Shown here piece after piece: positions 43,313-51,944 of a stretch of 64,000 nt of DNA. The position numbers were made by a program, and so were the translations under genes. The notes under the pieces were generated by a model. The model was not told the origin of the DNA. It worked only from the letters and a program-made list of their open reading frames with translations, and did no database searches. Position 1 is the stretch's first letter, and each line of letters begins with the position of its first letter. Origin of the DNA: Thiohalocapsa sp963698775 (GTDB taxonomy: Bacteria > Pseudomonadota > Gammaproteobacteria > Chromatiales > Chromatiaceae); contig CAVOSE010000038.1 in assembly GCA_963698775.1 (NCBI GenBank), positions 1-64,000 on the forward strand, in the 5' to 3' direction.

Positions 43313-44521
43313 TCACTCCGTTGGGACAATGCGCAAGAGTTCGCCGTCGGCCTCGTCGGTGAGGACGTAGAGCCCGCCGTCCGGGCCTTGGCGCACGTCA
43401 CGCACGCGGCTGCCGATGCCGAGTTTTTGTTCGCCGACCACGCGTCCGCCTTCGACGTCGAGCCGGCGCACCTGCTGGAACTTCAATGCGCCGCTAAACA
43501 GATCGCCGCGCCATGCGGGGAATTCCGATCCGGTATACACGGCCAGTCCGCTGGGCGCCTTGGACGGGGTCCAGACCACGACCGGGTCGGTGACGCCGGG
43601 GCGCTCGGTCTCGTCGGAGATCGGGGGACCCCAGTACTCCATGCTGTAGGTGACTTCGGGCCAGCCGTAGTTGTTGCCGGCCTCGATGAGATTCAGCTCG
43701 TCGCCGCCGCGGGAGCCGTGCTCGTTGGCCCAGACGCGACCGCCGGCCGGGTCGTAGACCATGCCCTGAATATTGCGATGACCGTAGCTGTAGATCTCGG
43801 GCTTGGCGTCGGGCCGGTTCACGAACGGATTGTCCGACGGCGCGCTGCCGTCGTCGCGCAGTCGCAGCACCTTGCCAAAGTAAGTTCCGAGCTTCTGTGC
43901 CTGCTTGCGGACGTCATCGCCAGCGAACGAAACCGGTGGGTTGCCGCCGTCGCCGATGCTCATCAACAGCGTGCCATCCGGCAGCCAGACGATGCGTGAG
44001 CCGAAGTGCTGGCCGCCGCTCTTGCTATCGGCGTTCTCGAAGATCACCTCCACATCGGTAAGACGCATGCCGTCGAGCCGGCCGCGGGCCAGCGTGGTGC
44101 GGTTGGCGTCACTGGTGCCGGCGGCGTAGGTCAGGTAGACCAGTCGGTTCTTGGCGAAGTCCGGATGCAGCGAGACGTCCAGCAGCCCCCCCTGGCCACA
44201 GTTGGCGCAGATCTTCGGCAGCCCGGTGATCGGTTTCGGGTCGAGCTTGCCATCGCGCAGCAGGCGTAGCCGGCCGGGCCGCTCAGTGATCAGCGCGGAG
44301 CCGTCCGGCAGCCAGGCGATGGCCCAGGGGTGGACCAGCCCGTCGGCGACGACCTCCGCACGCCAGCCGGTTGCTTCCGGTACGTCGGCACTCGGCTCGA
44401 TGGAACCAGCCTGGGGCGAGCAGCCTGCCAGCGCGAGTGCCGCGAGGGTGGCGAGCACGGCATTGCGGCCGCGCCAACGGCCGATCGGGCGCCTGTTCGA
44501 AACGGTGGTCGAATGCATCAT
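43313..44521 (-). CDS. PQQ-dependent sugar dehydrogenase (soluble GDH-like lipoprotein)
   Basis: The 402-aa beta-propeller protein starts with a lipoprotein signal (LATLAALALAGC, lipobox near residues 28-34). It has LVHPWAIAWLPDGSALITER, GQGGLLDVSLHPDF, GQHFGSRIVWLPDGTLLMSI, YSYGHRNIQGMVYDP and ANEHGSRGGDELNLIE, all hallmarks of the YliI/Asd family. It should oxidise aldose sugars with PQQ in the periplasm, bound to a membrane by its lipid. No pqq biosynthesis genes are in the window. It stands alone, 230 bp upstream of the DUF4124-like gene on the same strand. Confidence 0.9.
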   Translation of the reverse strand: MMHSTTVSNRRPIGRWRGRNAVLATLAALALAGCSPQAGSIEPSADVPEATGWRAEVVADGLVHPWAIAWLPDGSALITERPGRLRLLRDGKLDPKPITGLPKICANCGQGGLLDVSLHPDFAKNRLVYLTYAAGTSDANRTTLARGRLDGMRLTDVEVIFENADSKSGGQHFGSRIVWLPDGTLLMSIGDGGNPPVSFAGDDVRKQAQKLGTYFGKVLRLRDDGSAPSDNPFVNRPDAKPEIYSYGHRNIQGMVYDPAGGRVWANEHGSRGGDELNLIEAGNNYGWPEVTYSMEYWGPPISDETERPGVTDPVVVWTPSKAPSGLAVYTGSEFPAWRGDLFSGALKFQQVRRLDVEGGRVVGEQKLGIGSRVRDVRQGPDGGLYVLTDEADGELLRIVPTE

Positions 44522-44664
44522 CGTTGCGCTCCTGGGATCTATCGGTATCGAATCGCATGCAGTAACAGTGGTGCCGAATCGGCCCCTGCTGCAAAGCAGA
44601 ATCAGGGCGAGGCCACCAAGACTCCAGTCCGTTGGGTGGCCGACCGTTGATGACCATTCTCACC

Positions 44665-44690
44665 GTGGGAGCGATTTGCAATCGCGACGG
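44665..44690. repeat. REP-like unit (GTGGGAGCGATTTGCAATCGCGAC)
   Basis: The stem GCGATT/AATCGC lies at the 3' end of the zinc-uptake operon. It is the inverse of the units at 47038 and 47120. Confidence 0.65.
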
Positions 44691-44718
44691 CCACGCGAAT
44701 GGGGTCGCCTTGGATGCC

Positions 44719-45501
44719 TTATGGCCGCGTCAGGGCCGGAAGCGTTGCGGCCAGCAGCACGGCGACGAGGACTGGTCCGAAGGGTTGATCCAACGCCAGC
44801 GCCAGGGCGAACGCGGCAAGATAAGCGACGATGCCGATCAGTGCGCACAGCGCCATGGTCCAGCGCCAGCCGGGGGCGATGCGGAACGCGAGCCAGGCGG
44901 GGACGAAGACCAGCGCGAAGGCGCCCATGAGCCCGATGCTGGCGGTGCCGACCGCCATGCCGGTGGCGGCGAGTAGGTCGAAGCCCAGGTGCCAGCGCCA
45001 GGCGGGCAGACGGTTGGCGCTGTCGTGGCGGGGAAACAGCCGCGCCCGCAGCAGCCGGGGGGTGAGCCAGGGCAGCAGGATGGCGGCGATCAGCGCGAGC
45101 AGTGCGGCGGCGACCAGATCGGTGACACCGGCGAAGTAGAGTTGGCCCTCGATTAGGGCGTGACCGACGGCATCCCCGAGCCCAGTGTTGGCACCGAGCA
45201 GCAACAGGGCCGACCAGCCCGCCAGGATCATGAACACGTAGACGGCATTGCCGCGCGCCCCGAGCAGTGCCTTGGCGCCACCGCCGATGACGGCGGTCAG
45301 TGTGCCGCCGGCGACGGCGGGCAGCCCAACGGCAAGCCCGGCCAGGGCGCCGGCCGCGGCGATGTGGGCCAGACCCAGGGCGGCGAGCCATTCGTCGCGT
45401 AGCATCAACAGTGCGCCCAGCAGTGGCAGCACGGCGGCGATCAGCAGACCGGTGATCAGCGGCAGTCGGAACAGTGGATCGAACAAGAGGTTCAGGTCCA
45501 T
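44719..45501 (-). CDS. Metal ABC transporter permease (ZnuB-like)
   Basis: The 260-aa inner-membrane protein has about eight hydrophobic segments and the ABC-3 family pattern: FDPLFRLPLITGLLIAAVLP at the start, LRDEWLAALGLAHIAAAGAL near residues 34-53, then SIGLMGAFALVFVPAWLAFR near the end. It is the membrane part of a zinc importer. The ATG at 45501 was chosen because the family starts here; the frame is open 41 codons upstream, overlapping the ATPase gene. It is the last gene of a minus-strand operon with a Zur-like box at its head. Confidence 0.87.
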   Translation of the reverse strand: MDLNLLFDPLFRLPLITGLLIAAVLPLLGALLMLRDEWLAALGLAHIAAAGALAGLAVGLPAVAGGTLTAVIGGGAKALLGARGNAVYVFMILAGWSALLLLGANTGLGDAVGHALIEGQLYFAGVTDLVAAALLALIAAILLPWLTPRLLRARLFPRHDSANRLPAWRWHLGFDLLAATGMAVGTASIGLMGAFALVFVPAWLAFRIAPGWRWTMALCALIGIVAYLAAFALALALDQPFGPVLVAVLLAATLPALTRP

Positions 45502-45550
45502 CAGGTCGCTCCAGGACGTTGGCAAGGGCCGTGAATTCGCAGCATTGCCG

Positions 45551-46126
45551 TTAGCCGACCTGCACCACGCGCGAACAGGTCGCGTCGATGAAGGCCCGCT
45601 CGTGACTGACCAGCAGCACCGCACAGTCCGCGGTGCGGGTTCGCAGCATGTCCGTCAGCAGCTCCTCATGGCTCGGGTCGAGGTTGTTGGTGGGTTCGTC
45701 CAGCAGCAGCAGGTCGGCGCCGCCGGCGAGGGCGGCCCAGACCCGCAGCAGTTGATATTGGCCGCCGCTGAGGCGGTCGATGCGTTTGCCGACGATCGCG
45801 GCCAACGACGCCGGCAGGTCGTGCTGGGCCGCGCCGGCGACGCGGAGCAGTTCGTTGCCGGTCAGCGGCAGCGCCTGCAGCGACGCCGGTTGTTGCTCCT
45901 GGTAGGCGAGTCGCAGACCCGGTGCGCGTTCGATCCGGCCCTGGAAGCAGCGCGCACCGTCGGCGATGGCATGCAGCAGTGTCGACTTGCCGGCGCCGTT
46001 CGCGCCCCAAAGACCCAGCACCTCGCCGCGGGCGACGCTGAAGGACAGCGGCCCGACCACGGGCCGGTCATAGCCGGCCACGAGATCGTGCACCTGCAGC
46101 AGCGTGCCGTCGACGACGGCGCTCAT
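45551..46126 (-). CDS. Metal ABC transporter ATP-binding protein (ZnuC-like)
   Basis: The 191-aa ATPase has Walker A GLWGANGAGKSTLLHAI near residues 38-54, signature RLSGGQYQLLRVWAAL near 117-132, Walker B LLLLDEPTNNLD near 138-149 and the H-loop VLLVSHERAFI. It is about 50-60 residues shorter than E. coli ZnuC, with no C-terminal extension. Its start overlaps the stop of the binding-protein gene (ATGA), so the two are translationally coupled. It energises zinc import with the permease at 44719. Confidence 0.9.
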   Translation of the reverse strand: MSAVVDGTLLQVHDLVAGYDRPVVGPLSFSVARGEVLGLWGANGAGKSTLLHAIADGARCFQGRIERAPGLRLAYQEQQPASLQALPLTGNELLRVAGAAQHDLPASLAAIVGKRIDRLSGGQYQLLRVWAALAGGADLLLLDEPTNNLDPSHEELLTDMLRTRTADCAVLLVSHERAFIDATCSRVVQVG

Positions 46127-47196
46127 CGGCCGGTCGCGATGGCGTCGACCCAGCGGTCGATGTGGCGCAGCCAGCCGTCGCCGTCGGCGCCGACGGGCGG
46201 CTCCAGCGGCAGTTGCCGTACCGGCCAGCCGAGTTCCGCGGCGAGCTTGCGCGGGGCCTTGGGCGACTGGTACGGCGCGAACAGGATGATGCCGTTGCCA
46301 CCTTGGAGGTTGCCCAGTTGGCTGGCGAGCTGCTTGAGCTGCCGGCCGCTGGGGGGCACCCCCGGCACTTCTTCGATGGTGCCGAGCAGCGGCACGTTGA
46401 AGCGATCGAGCAGGTAGATGGCGTCGCGATGGTAGAGCACGACGCCGGGTGCGCCGTCGAGCTGCTGCTGCCAATCGACCATGCGTTGTTGGACCTTGGC
46501 GCCAAAGGCCGCGGCGTTGCGGCGATAACGCTCGGCGCCGGACGGGTCCAGCAGGGCGAGACGCTCGGCGAGGGCATCCGCGATCTGCATCATGCGACCC
46601 GGGTCCATGTCGACATGCGGGTTGCCGACTGGGTGCACGTCGCCACCGGCGCGGTCCGCCGCACCGCCGACGTCGAGCAGCGCTACCTGCGCCGCCGCCT
46701 CGAAGTAGCCGGGCTGACCCGGTTGGATGTTTCGGTTGGTGGCGCTGTTGATCGCCGCCGGCAGCCAGCCGGACTCCAGCTCGGCGCCGAGCGCGACCAG
46801 CAGATCGGCGTCGCGCAGGGCGCGGATCATGCTCGGTTTCGCCTGCAGAGAGTGCAGGTCGCGGTCGGGTTCGGCGAGCACGGTGATGCCGTTGTCGGTG
46901 CCGGTAAGTTCGCGCACCAGCGCGCCCATGCTCGGCGCCGTGGCGACAACGTCCAGCGCCAGGGCTTGGGTCGAGAGCAGCCCGGTGAGAGTTAGCAGCG
47001 ACAGCAACCGGCACAACGCGGCAGCCTTGCCTCGTCGCCGTCGCGATTGCAAATCGCTCCCACGCTTGTGGGAGCGGCTTTCAGCCGCGGTGTGGCTGGG
47101 CAGAGATCCGTGGTCGTTGCCGTCGCGATTGCAAGTCGCTCCCACGGGGGTTGCGAGGGCGCCGTTGGTCGCGTTGATGTTGTTCAGTAGGGTCAT
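46123..47196 (-). CDS. Metal ABC transporter substrate-binding protein (ZnuA-like) with REP-encoded N-terminus
   Basis: The mature part is a cluster A-I binding protein: LDVVATAPSMGALVRELTG, DLHSLQAKPSMIRALRDADL with the first metal histidine, GNPHVDMDPGRMMQIADALA, VVLYHRDAIYLLDRFNVPLL and FAPYQSPKAPRKLAAELGW. A signal peptide (CRLLSLLTLTGLLSTQALA) precedes it, but only from residue 62 on. The 60 residues before it, from the ATG at 47196, are translated REP units (GATCNRDG, RGSDLQSRRRR). A TTG at 47016 in front of the signal would give a normal protein and may be the real start. It is the third gene of the zinc operon. Confidence 0.85.
   Translation of the reverse strand: MTLLNNINATNGALATPVGATCNRDGNDHGSLPSHTAAESRSHKRGSDLQSRRRRGKAAALCRLLSLLTLTGLLSTQALALDVVATAPSMGALVRELTGTDNGITVLAEPDRDLHSLQAKPSMIRALRDADLLVALGAELESGWLPAAINSATNRNIQPGQPGYFEAAAQVALLDVGGAADRAGGDVHPVGNPHVDMDPGRMMQIADALAERLALLDPSGAERYRRNAAAFGAKVQQRMVDWQQQLDGAPGVVLYHRDAIYLLDRFNVPLLGTIEEVPGVPPSGRQLKQLASQLGNLQGGNGIILFAPYQSPKAPRKLAAELGWPVRQLPLEPPVGADGDGWLRHIDRWVDAIATGR
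47038..47146. repeat. REP-like cluster of three units inside a reading frame
   Basis: Units are CGTCGCGATTGCAAATCGCTCCCAC (47038-47062, split here only as one unit), GTGGGAGCGG...CCGCGG (47069-47091) and CGTCGCGATTGCAAGTCGCTC (about 47120-47146). They lie between the outer-membrane gene and the signal peptide of the binding-protein gene. Confidence 0.7.
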
Positions 47197-47215
47197 TGTT
47201 TGCTTACCGATGCGC

Positions 47216-48806
47216 TCAGAAGCCATGCGAGCCATGGCTGCCGAGGCTCATGAGGAATTGCAGGTAAAAGGCGTTGAAGCGCTCTCGCTCGACCGGGCTC
47301 GACGAGGATGTCGTTGTAGGCATACTGGGCGCGCAGTCGCGAGAATTCCGACAGGCTCCAACTCACGTCCAGCGTCCAGCGATCGGACGCGCCGAAGCTC
47401 TCGTTGACGCCGCCGCTGACCTTGTTGGTTAGGCCGAGCACGTCGTAGCGCAGACCCGCGGTCCACTTGGGCGCGAAGCCGTAGATGGCCTGGGCGTAGA
47501 GGCCGTCGGTGGTGTATTTGCGGCTGCTGCCGATCGCCTCTTCGTGGGCGCTGGCGCGCACGTCGAGGTCCTTGATGGAGCGCAGATACTCGCTCTGGAA
47601 CTTGACGTCGCCCTTGCCGTGGGCGCCGCCGCCGTCGTACTTGTAGACCAGATCGATGCCCCAGAGGTCGGCGTCGCCGGCCAGGCCGGTCTCGTGGAGC
47701 GTGTCGACGACGGTGTCGGCGAGGCTGTGGTCGGCAAGCCCGTCGCCGTGGTCATGCTCGTCGTCGGCGACCACGTCGTCGGCGTGCATGTGCGTCTGCA
47801 CCAGTTGCTGCTGATTGGCGTGGGCGTAGGAGACGCCGAATTGCAGTGCGTGGTTGCGGCCGATGTCCGGGGCCATCTTCGCGAATGCCGTCCACAGTTG
47901 CGGGCCGTCCTTGGTCTTGCCAAGGTTCAGCTCCGCTTGTTCGGCGTCGCCGACGGTGGCGCCGAATACCTCCTGGTCGCCTGTCAGCGCCTCCATGCCC
48001 ACCAGTGTGTAGACGGGCAGCGGCGTCAGCCAGGTGAATTGCAGGCCGGTATCGTTCAGGCCGTGGTCGCCGAGCAGATTCAGATAGGGCAGATTCTGGT
48101 CGACGAAGTCCCATTGATGCGGATGCTGGCGATTGATGTAGCCGAAGTCGCTCAGGAACTTGCCGCCCTTGATGCGCAGGCCGTAGGGCAAAGAGCGGGT
48201 CTGAAACCAGCCCTCTTCGAGATCGACATTGCCGTCGCCGTCGACGGAGAGATACAGCGACGCGTCGAAGTACGGATCGACCGTGCCGGAAAAACTGAGC
48301 TCGGCCTCCTGAAAATTGAAACCGTTCTCCGTCATGCCATAGGAGTGGTCGTCCTCTTCCGCATGGGCATGGCTGCCGCCGGCGGGCTGGTAGGCCTCGC
48401 CCACCAGTGTGGCGCCCTCGCCATCGATGTCATCCTGGTAGTAGTTGCCGTTCAGAATCACAGAGATCTGCGGATTGAAGGCATTGCCCGAGCCAAGGCT
48501 GCCGAAGACCGACTTCGGTGATTCGCCCGTGTTGGCACCCATGACCGACGGCGCGGTCATCGGGCGCGATTCGGCGGGGTCGCGGGCGGCTGGTTCGGGT
48601 GCGGGGCGGGCGGCCGCGCGCTCGGCGTTGGCGAGGCGTGTCTCCAGCTCGCCGATGCGCGTCTCGTACTGGGCCTTCATCTGGTCGATCATCGCGCGCA
48701 GTTCGGCGATCTCGGCATCGGCGGTGGCGCGCGCCGCGAGTGGAAACAAGAGGGCAGGGGTCAGCAGCGCGGTCGCTGCCGCGCGCTGAAATGGTCTATA
48801 GGACAT
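47216..48806 (-). CDS. Histidine-rich outer-membrane protein of the zinc operon, frameshifted near its 3' end
   Basis: The protein of about 530 aa has a signal peptide (LLTPALLFPLAARATA), a coiled coil (EIAELRAMIDQMKAQYETRI) and then a beta-barrel-like body with alternating pattern (GGKFLSDFGYINRQHPHQWD). Histidine-rich loops are SHAHAEEDDHSYG and THMHADDVVADDEHDHGDGL, which suggest metal binding. Near 47298 the frame breaks after DILVEPG. The correct end (ERERFNAFYLQFLMSLGSHG, stop at 47216) lies in another frame, while the uncorrected frame runs on to 47193. The cause is a sequencing error or a recent mutation. It is the second gene of the operon, after the DUF2946-like gene and before the ZnuA-like gene. 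Confidence 0.78.
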
Positions 48807-48907
48807 GCAAAGTGCTCCGATCGAGCGGATGGGATGCCGCGGCGGTCAAGGCCCGACAGCCAACGGCTATCAATGCCGGAGGCTGCGTCGGTCGCGCGGC
48901 GTCGAGG

Positions 48908-49330
48908 TTAGACGGTAGATCGGAGCGGGACGGGCGGTGCGCGTTGGGTCTGGGCGCGATAGGGCCGCAGCAGCGGCGCCTGGGGGAGGCTGGCCGGGGC
49001 CAAGATTGACCGTGCCAGCGTTCGTTCGATACCCAGTGCGACGGTCGGGAGCGGCGCGCCGTGAGTCGCACTGGCCGCGCATAGCTCGCACTGGAGATGC
49101 ACGTGGTCCGTATCTGGGTCCGCGTCAGGGTCCGGCAGGGGGTCCAGATGCTCAAGCTGATGCAGTGCCAGCAGCAATTGTCCCAGCAGCAACAATGCGC
49201 TGGCCAGCAGTGCCGGCTTGCGTTGTCGCTTCGGGTTGGAACTGGCTAGGCCGGGCAGGATCATCGAGGCGGTGCGCAGCGGTGGGAATGACGACTTGGC
49301 TGTTGCCGGAGACTGCAAGATCGTGGTCAT
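48908..49330 (-). CDS. DUF2946-like membrane protein
   Basis: The 140-aa protein starts MTTILQSPATAKSSFPPLR and has one hydrophobic helix (ALLASALLLLGQLLLALHQL, about residues 41-60). Then comes an acidic stretch (DPDADPDTD) and HVHLQCELCAASATHG, whose H-x-H and C-x2-C groups could bind metal. This is the layout of the DUF2946 group often found near metal-uptake genes. It is the first gene behind the Zur-like box. Function unknown; a periplasmic metal-binding role is inferred. Confidence 0.65.
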   Translation of the reverse strand: MTTILQSPATAKSSFPPLRTASMILPGLASSNPKRQRKPALLASALLLLGQLLLALHQLEHLDPLPDPDADPDTDHVHLQCELCAASATHGAPLPTVALGIERTLARSILAPASLPQAPLLRPYRAQTQRAPPVPLRSTV

Positions 49331-49362
49331 ACAATCCCGAGAGCTTACCTGGGAACAGCTTT

Positions 49363-49377
49363 TGTTATATTGTAACA
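49363..49377 (-). promoter_or_regulatory. Zur-like operator
   Basis: TGTTATATTGTAACA is a 7-1-7 near-palindrome matching the core of the gammaproteobacterial Zur box (TGTTATANTATAACA) except for one base. It lies 33 bp before the first gene of the zinc operon in an AT-rich stretch, where a repressor would block transcription. Confidence 0.75.
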
Positions 49378-49482
49378 GGGCGCACGTAGGGTAGCACGTT
49401 GCGCTGCGGGAGCACAGCAATTCCAAATTTGCCCTGAACGTAGCGCTGATCTGGCGAAATTTAGCCCGCCACGGCCGCTCTT

Positions 49483-49500
49483 ACGGAGCTGAAGCTCCGT
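49483..49500. repeat. Short palindrome (ACGGAGCTGAAGCTCCGT)
   Basis: A perfect 8-bp stem with a two-base loop in the 278-bp gap between the zinc and polyamine operons. It resembles REP hairpins in form but not in sequence. Confidence 0.45.
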
Positions 49501-49608
49501 ACTCCAGGCGAAAAACTGGCCAAGTCAGTGCATCGACCCTCGCGGGTGTCGCGTCCTGGACTCGCCGGATCTCGCGGAGTCGCCTGAACAACCGGCGTCG
49601 GCGCTGTC

Positions 49609-49854
49609 TCACGGTCTTTCGAGATCGATGGAACCATTCGCTTGGCGGTGCCAGATCAGCAATGAGCGCAGGTCCTCACCGGAGAGCGGGTTCTGGAGCC
49701 CGGTTCGGGCATCGCCACGGACGCCGGCAAGCAGCCGCGCGACGAATTCCAGTTCCGGCGTGGCTGCCGCGTCCTGGATCAGGTTCCGCGCCCGGTTGAT
49801 CCTGGCCATATCCGGTAGTAGTCCCCTCAGCGGTAGCGTCGTCGTCAGCATCAT
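49609..49854 (-). CDS. Small hypothetical protein coupled to agmatinase, 81 aa
   Basis: The start ATG overlaps the agmatinase stop (ATGA), so it is translated with it. The sequence MMLTTTLPLRGLLPDMARIN, then LEFVARLLAGVRGDARTGL and SLLIWHRQANG, is basic and mostly helical, without membrane segments or cysteines. No family is recognised. The coupling suggests a role linked to polyamine synthesis, but this is inference from position only. Confidence 0.6.
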   Translation of the reverse strand: MMLTTTLPLRGLLPDMARINRARNLIQDAAATPELEFVARLLAGVRGDARTGLQNPLSGEDLRSLLIWHRQANGSIDLERP

Positions 49855-50753
49855 TGATCGGCTGCACCTCGGATCCCCGCGGGCGCTCGCTCTAAAAGAC
49901 CGAGCAGCTTGTAGACCAGCAGTGCGGCGGCGAAGTCGTATGCATGGAAGTCCGCTAGCGGGGCAAGCTCCATCAGGTCGAACCCTACGATCCGGCGCTG
50001 AGCGGCCACGGATGCGAACAGGTTAAGGGTCTGATACCAGCCTAATCCACCCGGCACCGGTGTGCCTGTCGCCGGAAACACGCTGGGATCGATGCCGTCC
50101 ACGTCGACGGTGAAGAAGACTTGGGACGGGAAGTCGTCCGGCAGTTGGATCTGATGCACCTGCTCGGTCACGAGCGCCTCGGCATCGAGGTACTTTAGGC
50201 CGAAGTGCCGCCGGGCCTCGATCTCCTCTTCGCATAACGCTCTAACCCCGAGTTGGAATACAGGGATGCCGGCCTCGACCACCCGACGCATGACGCAGGC
50301 GTGACTGAAGGGATCGTCCTCATAGCGGTCGCGCAGGTCGGCATGGGCGTCGATCTGCACCACGCCGAAATCGCGCATGCCCGCGCGCAGGTATCCTTGG
50401 ATGACACCATAGGTCACGGTGTGCTCACCGCCGAGGACGACGGGCGTCTTGCCGAGCGCGAGGATTTCCTCCACCGCGGTGCTGATGCGCTCCAGCACCG
50501 CTTCCGGCTCGCCTCGGACGTCGACCGGAGGATGCGTATAGAGTCCGGCCCGACCTGGCGTTCCGTGCCCGTCCCAGAGCTCGAGTTGCCAGGATGCCTT
50601 CAGAATCGCCGAGGGGCCACGCGCGGTGCCGCTCCCGTAGGAGACGGTGCGCTCCCATGGGACTGGCAGGACATGGAAGCGTGCCTGCTGCGCCGGAATC
50701 GGCGGCAGCTCGGAACCAAGAAACGCAGGATAGTTGTTGAGATCAGTGGTCAT
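49851..50753 (-). CDS. speB: Agmatinase
   Basis: The 300-aa ureohydrolase converts agmatine to putrescine and urea. Manganese-binding motifs are VVLGGEHTVTYG near residues 104-115, VVQIDAHADLRDRY near 130-143 and FFTVDVDGIDPSVFPATGTP near 218-237. GLGWYQTLNLF and VGFDLMELAPLAD complete the pattern. The gene is preceded 5 bp upstream by nspC and overlaps the 81-aa gene, so it is part of the polyamine operon. Together with SpeA it supplies putrescine. Confidence 0.93.
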   Translation of the reverse strand: MTTDLNNYPAFLGSELPPIPAQQARFHVLPVPWERTVSYGSGTARGPSAILKASWQLELWDGHGTPGRAGLYTHPPVDVRGEPEAVLERISTAVEEILALGKTPVVLGGEHTVTYGVIQGYLRAGMRDFGVVQIDAHADLRDRYEDDPFSHACVMRRVVEAGIPVFQLGVRALCEEEIEARRHFGLKYLDAEALVTEQVHQIQLPDDFPSQVFFTVDVDGIDPSVFPATGTPVPGGLGWYQTLNLFASVAAQRRIVGFDLMELAPLADFHAYDFAAALLVYKLLGLLERAPAGIRGAADQ

Positions 50754-50757
50754 GCGG

Positions 50758-51933
50758 TTAAGAGAGACGGTCTCTAAAGTCGGCGTAATCGAAGGTCTTG
50801 ATCAGGCGCAGCGCGTCGGTGTCGGAGTTCCAGAGGGCGATGGCAGGCAATGGCACGCCATTGAAGGTCGTGGTCTTGACCATCGTGTAGATCGCCATGT
50901 CTTCGAACATCAGACGATCGCCGATCCGCAGCGGTTCAGGGAAGCTGTAGTCGCCGATCACGTCTCCGGCTAGACAGGATGGCCCACCAAGCCGATACGA
51001 ATGGGCCAGTTGCCCCGGCTCGGCCGCGCCACCAATCGCCGGTCGGTAAGGGCCTTCGAGCACGTCGGGCATGTGACAGGTTGCGGACGTATCCAAGATA
51101 GCGATCGGCATGCCGTTGTGGGCGATATCGAGCACTTCAGTGATCAGTACGCCGGCATCCAGGGCAACCGCTTCTCCGGGTTCGAGATAGACCTCGACAC
51201 CGTAACGGCGACGGAATGTGCGGATTAGCTCGATCAGCCCATCCACCTGGTAGTCGGGGCGCGTGATGTGATGTCCACCACCGAAATTCATCCACTCCAG
51301 GCCATCGAGCCAGCGGCCGAAGCGTGCCTCGACCGCCCCCAGGGTGCGCGCCAGCGGCGGCAGGTCCTGTTCGCACAGGGTATGAAAATGCAGGCCGGTG
51401 ATGCCGTCGAGCGACCGACCCTCGAAGACCGCGGCGGGGATGCCCAGCCGTGAAAACGGCGCGCAGGGGTCGTAGAGCGGATTCCATCCCTCGCTGTGCT
51501 CGGGGTTGATGCGCAGCCCGACACGCAGGCCCGGACGCCGATCCGGCGCCGAGTCGATGAGCGGGCGAAAACGCTCCCATTGCTCGAACGAGTTGAACAC
51601 GACATGGTCCGAGATCGCGATGATTCGCCGCAGGTCGGCCTCGGTATAGGCCGGCGAGTAGGTGTGTACCTCCCCGCCGATCTCTTCGCGGCCCAGACGT
51701 GCCTCGTGCAGCCCGCTCGCGCAAGTCCCGGCGAGATAGCGCGAGATCAGCGGCGCCAGGGCGAACATCGAGAAGGCCTTCAACGCCAGCAACACCCGGG
51801 CGCCGCTCTCGCGCTGGACTCGGTCGAGGACCTCAAGATTTTGCCTTACCGCTGCCTCGTCGACGACGAAGCAGGGGGTGGGCACGCGCGCGGGATCGAG
51901 CCGCGCGAAACGCTCGCGATTTGGGCGCGTCAT
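50758..51933 (-). CDS. nspC: Carboxynorspermidine/carboxyspermidine decarboxylase
   Basis: This 391-aa PLP enzyme is of the alanine racemase-fold decarboxylase type. PLP-lysine motif: RVLLALKAFSMFALAPLI near residues 46-63. Others are CASGLHEARLG, GLRINPEHSEGWNPLYDPCA near 150-169, LHFHTLCEQ, WMNFGGGHHITR and GEAVALDAGVLITEVLD. The set, and especially YDPCAPFSRLG, is typical of NspC. It removes CO2 from carboxyspermidine or carboxynorspermidine. The ATG at 51933 was chosen; a TTG 48 bp upstream would overlap the CASDH gene. It lies 11 bp after the CASDH stop and 4 bp before speB. Confidence 0.92.
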   Translation of the reverse strand: MTRPNRERFARLDPARVPTPCFVVDEAAVRQNLEVLDRVQRESGARVLLALKAFSMFALAPLISRYLAGTCASGLHEARLGREEIGGEVHTYSPAYTEADLRRIIAISDHVVFNSFEQWERFRPLIDSAPDRRPGLRVGLRINPEHSEGWNPLYDPCAPFSRLGIPAAVFEGRSLDGITGLHFHTLCEQDLPPLARTLGAVEARFGRWLDGLEWMNFGGGHHITRPDYQVDGLIELIRTFRRRYGVEVYLEPGEAVALDAGVLITEVLDIAHNGMPIAILDTSATCHMPDVLEGPYRPAIGGAAEPGQLAHSYRLGGPSCLAGDVIGDYSFPEPLRIGDRLMFEDMAIYTMVKTTTFNGVPLPAIALWNSDTDALRLIKTFDYADFRDRLS

Positions 51934-51944
51934 GTCCGCGGCTG

